Shown: piece by piece, positions 1 to 9,726 of the stretch
How the letters are laid out: each line of letters begins with the position of its first letter
How positions within the stretch are numbered: position 1 is the first letter of the stretch
Assembly (NCBI RefSeq): GCF_019175385.1
Contig: NC_083339.1
Span: 30,223,637-30,287,636 of the forward strand
Direction of reading: 5' to 3'
Length of the DNA stretch: 64,000 bases
From: Lycium barbarum
Taxonomy: Eukaryota > Streptophyta > Magnoliopsida > Solanales > Solanaceae
Translations under genes and position numbers: made by a program
The notes under the pieces: model-generated
The model's input: only the letters and a program-made list of their open reading frames with translations
Database searches by the model: none
Told to the model about the DNA's origin: nothing

Positions 1-450
1 GGAAAGAAAAATGGTTCACTGCGAATGTGCATTGACTCTAGGCAACTGAACAAGGTGACAATTAAGAATCAATATACATTTTCGAGGATCAATGATTTGT
101 TTGATCAATTGTAAGGTCCTAAGTGGTTTTCAAAGATTGATCTGAGGTCGGGATATCACCAAGTGAGAGTTAGAGAAGAAGACATTCCGAAGATGGCTTT
201 CAGGATATGGTCATTCTGAATTTCGGGTAATGTCATTGGGGTTGACTAACTCCCCGACAATGTTTATGAATTTGATGAATAATGTATTCAGGCCTTTTCT
301 AGATCTATTTGTGATCGTGTTCATCGATGACATTTTGGTATATTCTCAGTCAGAGGCAGAGCATGCAGACCATCTACGTACTGTCCTTGGAATTCTTCGG
401 ACTCGAGAATATATGCAATATTTTCAAAATGTGAGTTCAGGTTAAATTCT
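1..450 (+). pseudogene. Reverse transcriptase fragment of the Tekay-like element
   Basis: This is the C-terminal half of a Ty3-type reverse transcriptase, entering from the left edge. Frame 1 shows the conserved stretches around LRMCID and [13 protein letters not shown], the latter carrying the first catalytic aspartate. The frame shifts near 200-230 into [12 protein letters not shown], and the catalytic FIDD box follows at about 325-340 ([11 protein letters not shown]). An in-frame TAA lies at 112-114. A second shift near 440-450 returns to frame 1, where RNase H begins. The active-site residues survive but the frame does not, so no functional enzyme can be made from this copy. Confidence 0.9.
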
Positions 451-1278
451 GTGACCTTTTTGGGCCCTATTATCTCAGCTAACGGCATCCGAGTGGATAC
501 TCAGAAAATTAAGGCCGTGAAGACTTGGCCAAGGCCTACAACGCCCACAGAGGTCCGTAGCTTTCTGGAATTAGCAGGTTATTATAGACGATTTATGGAA
601 GGATTTTCCTCTATTTCGGCGCCATTGACGAAGCTAACTCAAAAACCAGCAAAATTTCAATGGACCGATGTTTGTGAGTGCAATTTCCAGGAATTGAAAG
701 ATAGGTTGACTTCAGCCCCAGCTTTAACACTTCCAGAAGGATCAGAAGGCTATGTTGTTTATTGTGATGCCTCCGGTGTTGGGTTGGGCTGTGTATTGAT
801 GCAGCATGGTAAGGCCATTGCCTATGCTTCCAGGCAGTTGCAGAAACATGAGAAGAATTATCCGACCCATGACCTCGAATTAGCTGCGGTTATTCATGCA
901 CTAAAGATGTGGAGACATTATTTGTATGGTGTTCATGTTGATATTTATACAAACCACAAAATTCTCCAATACATTGTCAAGCAAAAGGAGTTGAATCTAC
1001 GGCAGAGGCGATGGTTAGAAATATTGAAAGACTATGATGTGAGTATTCTATATCATCCCGGAAAGGCGAATGTAGTAGCCGATGCGCTTAGCCGTAAATC
1101 CATGGGCAGCCTATGTGCCGTTCAACCAAAGGAGAAAGAATTAGTCTTCGAGCTCCACCAGTTAGCTAGCCTAGGAGTCCCCTTAATGGACTCAGGCAAT
1201 GCAGGAGTTACGGTGCATAATCCGTTTGTTTCATTCCTAGACATGGAAGTGAAAAAGTGCCAATATGAAGATCCCTAG
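451..1278 (+). pseudogene. RT thumb/connection and RNase H domain of the Tekay-like element
   Basis: The open stretch begins in the RT thumb ([13 protein letters not shown]), continues through the connection ([15 protein letters not shown]) and enters the RNase H domain at [12 protein letters not shown]. The first catalytic D (CDAS), the E (DLELAAV) and the last D (ADALSRK) are visible. The third acidic position, normally D in a YTDHK-type motif, reads N (IYTNHK), consistent with one G-to-A change. The frame ends at a TAG at 1276-1278 and resumes immediately afterwards in the same frame, so the stop is probably a point mutation in the linker to integrase. Confidence 0.88.
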
Positions 1279-2405
1279 TTGAGTCACTATAGAGATACAC
1301 TTCCCCAAAAGGAGAAGTTGCCATTAGAGATTTATGCAGATGGAGTTATCAGGCACCGAGGCAGGCTATGTGTTCCAGATGTTGCAGGACTACGTCGTCA
1401 GATTCTGGAAGAACCTCATTACTCCCGTTATTCTATTCACCCAAGAGCGACAAAGATGTACTACGATCTCAAGTTAACGTATTGGTGGGATGTAATGAAG
1501 AAAGATATAGCATAGTTTGTAGCTCAGTGTCCAAATTGCCAACAAGTGAAAATTGAGCATAAAAAACCAGGAAGACTGTTGCAAGCTATGGAAATTCCAA
1601 CCAGGAAATGGGAGGTGATCAACATGATTTTTATTGTAGGTTTGCCTCGTTCTCGACGTAAGTATGATTCAATATGGGTAATTGTCGATAGACTTACGAA
1701 GTCGGCTTATTTTGTACCAGTCAGGACTACCTACGCAACAGAAGATTATGCAAAGTTGTACCTTAAAGAGATAGTGCGACTTCATGGTGTTCCAATATCC
1801 ATTATCACAGATAGAGGAGCACAATTCACTGCTAAATTCTGGAAGTCTTTTCAAGAAGGTTTGGTAACTCAAGTGAAACTCAGCACAACATTTCATCCAC
1901 AGACTGATAGACAAGTTGAACGCACTATTCAGACCTTGGAAGTTATGTTGCGGGCATGTATATTAGACTTCAGAGGTAATTGGGATGAACATTTGCCACT
2001 TATCGAATTTGCATATAATAACAGTTATCATTCCAATATCCAGATAGCCCAATATGATGCTCTGTATGGAAGAAAGTGTAGATCGCCAATTGGGTGGTTT
2101 GAAATTGGAGAAACACAATTAATAGGTCCAAAATTGATTCAACAAGCGGTGGAAAAGGTCAAGCTTATCAGAGACCGATTGTTGACAGCCCAGAGTTGCC
2201 AGAAATCTTATGCGGACAATCGTCGACGAAACCTGGAATTCTAAGTTAATGATTGGGTATTCCTAAAAGTGTCGCCGATAAAAGGTGTAATGAGATTCGG
2301 CAAGAAGGGTAAATTGGACCTTACAAGATTGTGCGCAAGGTGGGCCAAGTGGCTTATGAACTAGATCTACCTCCAGAGCTCGAATAAGTTCACCCAGTTT
2401 TCCAT
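1279..2405 (+). pseudogene. Integrase of the Tekay-like element
   Basis: The zinc-binding N-terminus is seen as H...H (EPHYSRYSIH) then CPNCQQVK; an in-frame TAG at 1513-1515 separates the two halves. The core follows in the same frame. Where the first DDE aspartate is expected in the strand before VGLPR, the sequence reads MIFIVGLP and the aspartate is missing. The second aspartate (ITDRGAQF) and the glutamate (TDRQVERTIQTLE) are present. A TAA near 2242 ends the frame before the C-terminal GPYKI-type region at 2260-2400. The product would bind the element ends and catalyse strand transfer; this copy lacks one catalytic residue. Confidence 0.88.
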
Positions 2406-2693
2406 ATGTCGATGCTTCGCAAGTGTATTGGAAATCCTTCCAGAATTATGCCCATAGATGAAGTTAAAATTACTGAGAAATTGGCTTATGAAGAAGTACC
2501 CATTGCCATATTAGATAGGCAAGTGCGGAAGCTCAAAACTAAATATGTAGCCTCAGTTAAGGTGTTGTGGAGAAAAAATAATAGAGAAGAGATGACTTGG
2601 GAAGCAGAAGAAGATATGAAGTCCAGATATCTGCACTTATTTCAACCCCCAGAAGAGGTACAAGATGAGACGTCATTGTTCCCAGGTATGTAA
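2406..2693 (+). pseudogene. Chromodomain at the integrase C-terminus (Tekay-like)
   Basis: This 95-codon stretch in frame 3 begins at the HPVFHMSMLRK-type motif that ends chromovirus integrases. It continues into a chromodomain with VPIAILDRQVRKL, VASVKVLWRKN and EMTWEAEEDMKSRYLHLF. The aromatic and acidic residues around VLWR and TWE are those of plant chromovirus chromodomains, which direct integration to particular chromatin. It is frame-shifted relative to the integrase core. Its presence at this position is the main reason for assigning the element to chromoviruses. Confidence 0.9.
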
Positions 2694-2875
2694 TGCTTTC
2701 TCTTAATGCTTTTGGTCGTGTGTGGCCATGTTTTCTTGCTGTTGTTGTTATAGCCCTGTGAGGCGATGTTATTTTGGGTTGCTGTGATAAGGTGGTAGTG
2801 TCATATTACAGGGGAACCTCTGGCGAAATTTCTGTAGAATCCTTGAGAACTTAACATTCGAGGACGAATGTTCCT

Positions 2876-2888
2876 AGGGGGGGGAGAG
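2876..2888 (+). other. Polypurine tract of the Tekay-like element
   Basis: The run AGGGGGGGGAGAG directly abuts the LTR start TGTTACACC at 2889. It is the expected primer site for plus-strand DNA synthesis. Confidence 0.9.
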
Positions 2889-3239
2889 TGTTACACCTCG
2901 GAAATTTCATGTCGTTGTGCTGTAAATAGACTAACGCAAACTTAAGGTGAACATGAAGTTCTTATGACACTAAGTAGAGCATGTGGTAGCTTCAAAGCGT
3001 ATACTATAAGATTTTAAAGCTATATGAATCGGTGAAACTAAGTCCGTCGAAGGAAGTAAAGTATAAGTTGTGTTTGGAGAGGATTTTGCAAGTATTGAGT
3101 TAACGATTAATTGGTAATGTCTTGGGAAAGAGTTATAGGGCTACTTGGATGGTTAAGGAAGTGTTAAACAAGTGCCAAGAAGACTCCATAAGGATTTGAG
3201 ATCAAACAAATCGACGAGAACAATTTCGGGAAAAAAATG

Positions 3240-3410
3240 TGAGTTATACGACCACTTATACGGTTCATATAACTTATACGGTTCGTATAAGGGTCCGTAC
3301 AACCTGTCCAGAGAGGGGTTGTCTACTGGTGGTATTAAACGGTCACTTATACGGACCGTATAAGTGTCCGTATAAACCTTAACGGGCAGCTTTTAAATTT
3401 TTATATAAAG
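3240..3410 (+). promoter_or_regulatory. Palindrome cluster and TATA box of the Tekay LTR promoter
   Basis: Between 3240 and 3375 the core TTATACGG/CCGTATAA occurs repeatedly in both orientations. The best copy, 3344-3366, has two perfect 11-base arms (CACTTATACGG and its complement) around one central base. About 35 bp downstream is the TATA box TTATATAAAG at 3401-3410, followed by AGGACCCAAGTTC, which recurs near the TATA of the sister LTR at 13663-16231. The promoter role is inferred from position and TATA; binding of a factor is not known. Confidence 0.7.
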
Positions 3411-4649
3411 AGGACCCAAGTTCATTTTTCTCATTTCTCATCTTCTCCATCACTCTTAAAACCTCTAGAATATTCCGTACACCATATTAACACATATCCA
3501 AGAGAAATCAAAGATTAAACACCAAGAATTGGTAGAACCAAGTGTATGGATGCTCACTAGGGTTAATAGAAGTTAGGGTTTCCTTTGGAATTGAAGTTGG
3601 AGGTTTTCTCAAGTGCAATATCTTCATCCAAAGATCATTCCTACATAATCAAAGGTGAGTTTTACATCTATTTCATGTTATTACAAGTATTGAGTGGTTG
3701 AAAGACTTGGATTAGAGAAGAAAGTAGAATATGAGCTTAAATATGGAAATAATGGTATCTTGGGCAGTAAGTTAATTTGAGTCATGATTTTTAGTATGAA
3801 ATGAGCATAATCTTGTTATGGATGATGCTAATGACGTTGAGGAAGTACTATGGGAAAAAAGAATATGTTGTTGTATTGTAGTCATGGTTGTGGATGATTT
3901 GAAAGAGAATTGTGAGGATTGAATAATTTTAACTTGAAGAAGTTTATTGATTATGATATTATGGGTGTTGTTATTGATGTTTGGGAGTTGTTTATTATAT
4001 GGAGGAAGTTGTTGAAACAAAGGAAATACAGCCCAATTTTCGTTAGCTCTTAGTTGCCTTAGCTTAGCCTTAAGCATGTTTCTAATGATATAATATAGTA
4101 CGAATTCTCTTGAATGTAGAGTTGTGAGCTTGGAAGGAGAACGCTTAGTCGTTAAGGAGACGTCAAGGTATGTAAGGCTTGTCCCTTTTATTCAAAAAGG
4201 CATGACTCTTATAATACCATCTTCTATATATCTCCATGACCTTCTTACACTCCACAAGTCGAAAGTTTACGATTCTTAAGAGGTTCTTAAGAGCTAGAGA
4301 TAAGATATGTTCTATGATAATAATGATGATTCTATTTTCAAAGATTCCGAAGCTTATGAAATGACATTAATATGAGCTTGATAATCTTATTTTATGATTT
4401 CATTGATGTTATTCCTTGTGGTAGTCTCACCTCATGATATTAGTTCCTTTAAGGTGAGACATAGTGATGATGATCATTCCATAGCATAATCAGAGGTTAC
4501 CGACCTTATGTCACTCCGATAAAGTCATAGCTTTCACTTGGGCTCTCATGCATGCTATTTATGGTATATGGTGTACATGGATATGTGAGTATGTATACAT
4601 GGGATATGGGAAAAAGGGCGAGGCATTATATACGCAATACCACCTGATC

Positions 4650-4850
4650 AGTTGGTATATGATGATTTCATCCCGGACGCGGGAGATATGGATAAATGGA
4701 TCAGGCCGTTCGTTCTGCGGCAATGTATAGATATATGATGCATATATGATATTATGGATCGGGCTGCACGTTCCGCTGTAATATATTATATTATGGATCG
4801 GGCTGCACGTTTCGCAGCAACATATGATTTTATGGATCAGTTTCATTGAT
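4650..4850 (+). repeat. Short tandem array in the R/U5 part of the Tekay LTR
   Basis: Three diverged units share the core ATGGATC-GGGCTGCACGTT-CGC followed by an AT-rich spacer rich in ATATGAT, with a period near 60 bp. The equivalent part of the sister LTRs (14375-14515 and 59040-59195) carries tandem arrays of different sequence and period. Confidence 0.65.
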
Positions 4851-5449
4851 GATATATGTACATAAGTACAAAAGATGTTAAAGATAGTTAACATGCATGA
4901 TTCCACCTTAAGAGGCAACCGGTTACAGGTTATCTCTTCATCTCTTGTTCTCTTACTTCTTTATTATGTTGACATACATGCCTTACATACTCAGCACATT
5001 GCTCGTATTGATGTTCTTTCATTTATGGACGCTGTGTTCATGCCCAAAGGTAGACAGGGAGACGGCGCAGACGCTTAGGAGCTTACTCAGCAGATTTGCA
5101 GGAGCACTCCACTACTCCGGAGTTGCCACTTCCTGGTATATTCTTTTGTGCACATATTTGGGGCATGGCAGAGTCCTGTCTCATCCTTATGATTTTCGTA
5201 CTCTAGTTAGAGGCTCGTAGATACTCATGTGTGGGTTGTAGATGCTATGTGACTTCTTCATTGTATATGCTATACATCATTTTTGTAGCCTTGTGAGCTT
5301 ACGTACATTTATGTTTAGAGAGATATTCCGTGATAAGTCTTGTGTTCAGAATGATGTATGTCCAGGGTGAGTATGATAGTTAGCAGGACGAGTGGTGCTT
5401 GGTAGTCCGTTCCGGGTACCTGTCATGACCCTCTAGTCGGGTCGTGACA

Positions 5450-6674
5450 AAAATATGCTACAAGTATAACATAATTTTTTTATACTTTTTCATTTGTCAC
5501 GCGTGTGTGGGGGTGTAGACCCACTTTCTTTGTCACATCACTTCTTAGGGGGATATTAATTTCACTTCAGATTAGAATAGGGAGTAAAGAATTGTCAGTA
5601 AAGTTTAATTGCTAAAGTAAGTTTTCGGTGCAAATTTAGGAGTGATTTTATGTAATCTTTTTAAAAAATTTATCCCAAACTTAGTCTTGAATAACCCATC
5701 TTATCCTATCAAGCTTGGTACTATTTTACCACCTCTCAGGTTGGATAAATTAGTCCTGGAATTATAATCCCGAGATAGCTTAGTCCGCGTATCAAACGAC
5801 CCCTAAGACTCTAAATAGGCATGGAGTAGAAGACTAGCTGGTTTCTTTTGTTAGTTTTATTTAAGGTTACATTAAAGACTGTTGGCAAGAAAAATACTAG
5901 TACACTTATTAATACATCAGAAAAGGGTCAAATAATGCTCTTAAAGTATTTGAAATTAAGCAGATGTTAATCTGCTCAATTTCACATGCTTTAAAGGCAC
6001 ATTTGCTGAATTTTGCTTATTAACTAATTAGGTTAATTGGGGAGTAATAGGGACAAATTTGAAGTACTGGAAGATAAGGGTATATTTGTGCTAAGTATTA
6101 ACGACGGACATATCCGCTCAATTTCGCATAGTTTAAAGGCATATTTGATACTTTTACGTTAATACATTCACTTGGAAATACTAACTAAAGGTATATTTTG
6201 AAAACAAAACATCTGTTCCGTGACGTGAAGTTCAAGTTTAAAACTTTGAAACTATACAAAATCATACTCGACAACTGAAGCATGAAGGAGATGAGCCGAA
6301 AGGGTGAAACCTCTCTATTCCGTGAACACCTCTAGCTATGAGTGTGGCTCGAACCTCTGATTCATAATAAGTTGGAGGTGGAGGTTGCAAATTTTAATTA
6401 AAATACCGAGTCATAAAAACAAAAATATTTAGTATTTAAGATAGCTTTCTTTTGACAAGCCGAAAAATCCGAAAAAATAATTGATAAAAACCGACTTAAT
6501 TGATTTGATTTGATTTTTATATTTGAAAAACCGACTTGATTTGATTATCTTTTAGGTAGAAATCAAACCATGAAAGCACTTATAGATCTTAAATCATCTT
6601 ATAGATTTTATGGTCTAAACAACTATATATTGACCTCCTAGGGCTATGGGCTTATAAGGAAATAAATGTAGCTA
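5450..6674. other. Intergenic DNA with degraded repeat remnants
   Basis: No gene is visible. Near 5785-5810 the string CGCGTATCAAACGACCCC resembles the terminus of a plant hAT-like MITE, but I find no matching left end. At 5967-6005 and 6108-6150 two related AT-rich segments (CTGCTCAATTTCACATG.. and CCGCTCAATTTCGCATAG..) form a direct repeat about 142 bp apart, perhaps an eroded MITE. A simple run around 6490-6550 repeats GACTTGATTTGATT-like words. Confidence 0.5.
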
Positions 6675-7492
6675 CTACCTCCGTCCCATATTAGTTGTCC
6701 ACATTACTAAAAATGGAAAAGGCTCAAATATGTCATCAAACTATCGGAAATGGCTTATTTATGCCACTTGTCAATAATTTGGCTCATTTATGCCATCGAA
6801 CTATCGGAAATGGCTCATTGATGCCACTCATCAATAGTTTGGCTCATTTATGTCATCGCCCGTTACCAAAATGACTCATCCATGCCATTTTCATTAACGC
6901 CAATTTCAAAATACCAAATATGATACGTGGCCTCCAACTAGATTATGGTTGTGGGTGGGTAGGGTGTACATGTCGGATTTTTTATTAATTTGGAATTTAA
7001 AATTGGGCTGGTTTAATTAAATGACGTAGACCTCTAATTGGAGGTCACGTGTCATATCTGGTATTATAAAATTGGCGTTACTAAAAAATGGCATGGTGAG
7101 TCATTTTGGTAACGTGCGGTGCCATAAATGGGCCAAACTATTGATGAGTGGCATAAATGAGTCATTTCCGATAGTTCGATGGTACAAATGAGCCAAACTA
7201 TTGACGAGTGGTATAAATGAGTCAATTTTTATAGTTCCATGGCATATTTGAGGCTTTTCCGTACTAAAAAAATCTATCCCAAAATACTTGTCCATTTACA
7301 AAATCAAGATAGAATTAATTAATTTTTTTATATTTTGACCTTAACATTAATTGTTTTTTAAAGTATTAATATTTATTAGAGTGCAATTTCTTGGAAAGAG
7401 ATAAGGGTAATATAGTAAAAGTGCACTTTTATTTATGATTTCTTAAAGAGCGTGTAAAAAAAAAGTGACCAAGTAATATGAGACGGAGTGAG
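6675..7492. mobile_element. Stowaway-like MITE interrupted by another MITE
   Basis: The ends are inverted repeats: CTACCTCCGTCCCAT on the left and ATGAGACGGAGTGAG on the right. They are flanked by TA at 6673-6674 and 7493-7494, the TA target of Tc1/Mariner-type Stowaway elements. Removing the inner insertion (6714-7261 plus one 9-bp duplication) leaves about 261 bp, a normal Stowaway size. Two better preserved relatives lie at 34603-34841 and 35764-36000. Confidence 0.75.
6714..7261. mobile_element. MULE-like MITE with long inverted repeats and a 9-bp target duplication
   Basis: The element begins TGGAAAAGGCTCAAATATG and ends with the near complement CATATTTGAGGCTTTTCCG. It is flanked by a perfect 9-bp duplication TACTAAAAA (6705-6713 and 7262-7270), the hallmark size of Mutator-like insertions. 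Each arm holds about three diverged copies of a 60-70 bp unit with GGCTCATTTATGCCA and AACTATCGGAAATGG, so the inverted repeats extend about 180 bp. The centre (about 6900-7080) is AT-rich without coding potential. It is non-autonomous. Confidence 0.8.
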
Positions 7493-7494
7493 TA

Positions 7495-8049
7495 TTGACT
7501 TCAGAGTCAGATTCAAAATTTTGCGTTGGTGAGTTTCAAATTCTGAAAAAGGCAGTTTATTGAATTTCGTATAAATTATTATACATACTAAATTGATTTT
7601 TTACCACAAATATAAAGTTTCTGTCAAAGCTATTGTGGTCTTGAACTAGTAGCTAAAACTAGAACTCTGGTTCTGCCGCCTCCGATTCCGATTGACCTTA
7701 CATTTGTTAATAGTATAATAATTAACTTCAAGAATGTTAATTAAGTTAAATGTCAAAACATCACTATCACACCTAACCACGGTGATTTAAGTTTGGAGAC
7801 TATTGCAATCGTGACCGCAACTAGTGATAAGAAACCAACTTAAAATGTTTTGTTCTACAATTCCTATGGGCAGGGTGGGTCTGAGAACATTATCTGTAAC
7901 AAGGAAACTAAAATTGACAAGTTAGGCTAAGGTTCTTGTACTTCCTAAATCCTGTTGACCAATACCAAATATCTGGTTAAGGCCAACATCTTTAATTTGT
8001 ACTCCATGTTAGAGACCCAATACTAATAAGGAAAAGAAATTCAAAGCCA
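7495..8049. other. Intergenic DNA, nothing recognised
   Basis: This is AT-rich DNA without an ORF, RNA gene or repeat that I can support. Confidence 0.5.
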
Positions 8050-8058
8050 TAACCACAA

Positions 8059-8554
8059 GGAAAAAGGTGCAAATATACCTCTCAACTTTGCTATTTAGAG
8101 CAGACATACCCCTCGTTAAAAAAGTAGTGTATATATACCCCTGCCATAACCACAAGTAGATATATTTTTCTAAAGCCACATGGTAATTTTCTTTTTCTGA
8201 TGGGTCGGGTCTGGTTTGTTTTAAAAAATGGGTAGACTTATTTTTTTAAAGTCACGGAGATATTTTTTTAAACGAACCAGACCCGACACACCAGAGAAAC
8301 ATTACCATGTGCCTTTAGAAAAATATGGCTACTAAAAAAACACGGGTAGAGTTTTTTTTTTTTTTTTAAAGCCACATAATCTTATTTTAAAAAAATATTC
8401 CGTTAGCGAAAAAGACATATTTGCACCATTTGTAACGGCAGGGGTATATTTGCACCATTTTGTAACAGGAGGGGTATATATATATATCAATTTTTTAACG
8501 AGGGATATATTTGCTCTAAATCGCAAAGTTGAAAGATATATTTACACCTTGCCG
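8059..8554. mobile_element. Second MULE-like MITE with a 9-bp target duplication
   Basis: It starts GGAAAAAGGTGCAAATATAC and ends in the approximate complement GATATATTTACACCTTGCCG. A perfect 9-bp duplication TAACCACAA flanks it (8050-8058 and 8555-8563). The arms are imperfect inverted repeats of about 100 bp (for example CCCTCGTTAAAAAA against TTTTTTAACGAGGG), and a second inner inverted pair sits near 8210 and 8280 (GGTCTGGTTTGTT / AACGAACCAGACC). The GGAAAAGG-type tip is shared with the MITE at 6714-7261, suggesting a related transposase, but the bodies differ. Confidence 0.75.
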
Positions 8555-8679
8555 TAACCACAACAATAGAAAGAAAAATTAGATTTCTGTCCATTTTAAT
8601 GAAGCAATCAAGGACTCTTGCTAATGGGGATGATGCTCCTTTTACCTAATGCTAAAATGTTCGGTTTCACTTTTGGTGT

Positions 8680-9332
8680 TGTTTGAGTCAAAAATCGTAC
8701 TTTGCCCAAATAATTAAGAAGTTAAATAAAGTTAACCACAGTTGGTAGTAATTTGATAAAAATGGTTGAATTGTAACAAGCAAGTTATTGGCAGTTGATA
8801 AATAATAAATAAAATAAGGGAAAAAGTAAACTTATTGCAATTGTGATGAATAGTAGCAATAGATTTCTCCTCTGCCAAGAGTGAGCAAGAGCTTGATCAT
8901 CAGAGAATCAGAACAATAATAATAAGCAAAAAGCAATTGATAATAATCTATTTTTCAGTAAGTATCTGATGCCTAGGTATACAAGCGAAAGTACTATTTA
9001 TAGGTATTTGGTCCTATCTGGTGCCTTTCCCGTTGTGTGTATGTAACGGCAATCATTAATTGCTGAATTGATAATTGTCATTTAATTCCTTGATTCTGGC
9101 TGTTAGAAACCATTTCGTCGTTACTGCATTTATTCTTTTTAATGCGCAATCAATAGGATCTCATATGGTGTTCCCGTTGATGTTCTCTTCGTTGACCATG
9201 TTGTCGGTATCAACTACCTCTCCGTGAATGCTATGCTCGGTATTACCATTAGATCTTTCTACGTCATTGTCTTAGCTGACACGTGTCAGCCATGTGTTGG
9301 TCCACGTGTTAGGTGCAGTTTTTATCCATACA
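8680..9332 (-). repeat. 3' LTR of the Tat/Retand element (653 bp)
   Basis: It begins TGTTTGAGTC and ends CCATACA on the plus strand, with near-identical termini at 33167-33819. On the minus strand a TATA-like CTATAAATAG sits at about 8994-9003, giving a U3 near 330 bp. U3 contains the perfect 16-bp palindrome GCTGACACGTGTCAGC at 9275-9290 with a G-box (CACGTG) at its centre. Confidence 0.92.
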
Positions 9333-9484
9333 GATAGTCCCTCAATATTTCGGGTTCATCACAAAGATTTTCCCAAAGAATGTCTTGCCGTTTATTTATC
9401 AATCTTTCCTTGATTAGACATTTGAATCATTTCATTGTGGAATAAGAAACGTTGTAACTGAAGTTAGATCGTGGCCTACTGACG

Positions 9485-9625
9485 TGATGGGTACGTGGCA
9501 TAACCACACAAGTTGAAAAGACCCACATTAATGATAAAGCCAAACGTGGGGCACGTGGCCGCTGCAGTGCTCTTCATTTTCTCACCGGTTCCCGATGTAA
9601 TAATGATTCCTCTATAAGGAAGATT
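9485..9625 (+). promoter_or_regulatory. Putative promoter of the antisense ORF of the Tat element
   Basis: Upstream of the ATG at 9727 are a TATA-like CTATAAGGA at 9612-9620, a G-box CACGTG at 9552-9557 within GGCACGTGGCC, and an ACGTGGC element at 9493-9499. The 107-bp spacing from TATA to ATG fits a plant gene. Such ACGT-core elements are bound by bZIP/bHLH factors in plants; use here is inference. Confidence 0.5.
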
Positions 9626-9726
9626 TTTACCCTCTTATTTTTGCTTCCAATTCACGCTTCAATTTTTTGAATATCTTTTGCTACTTTTTTTTTTTCAACT
9701 TCTTTGATATCCAACCATCCTCAACC

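Larger units (their letters stand above)
1..5449 (+). mobile_element. 3' part of a Tekay-like (chromovirus) Ty3/gypsy LTR retrotransposon
   Basis: On the plus strand the order is reverse transcriptase, RNase H, integrase and chromodomain, then a polypurine tract and a complete 3' LTR. The chromodomain after the integrase and the 2.5 kb LTR starting TGTTACACC point to the Tekay/Del branch of chromoviruses. Gag, protease, PBS and 5' LTR lie left of the window, so the target duplication cannot be tested; the five bases after the LTR are AAAAT. The coding region uses three frames and has several stops, so this copy is dead. Three other LTR copies of the same family, all on the minus strand, occur at 13663-16231, 45124-45837 and 58370-60726. 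Confidence 0.9.
2889..5449 (+). repeat. 3' LTR of the Tekay-like element (2561 bp)
   Basis: The LTR runs from TGTTACACC after the polypurine tract to GGGTCGTGACA; its ends form the imperfect inverted pair TGTTAC/GTGACA. Both termini match, in reverse, the ends of the solo LTRs at 13663-16231 and 58370-60726, which fixes the boundaries. U3 is about 514 bp, ending in a TATA box at 3401-3410. R/U5 is about 2 kb and holds a tandem array around 4650-4850. ORFs here (for example at 4559-4918) are chance reading frames. Confidence 0.9.

Noticed and set aside
4559..4918. 119-codon minus-strand ORF
   Set aside because: It lies in the tandem array of the Tekay LTR and has repeated segments that mirror that array.
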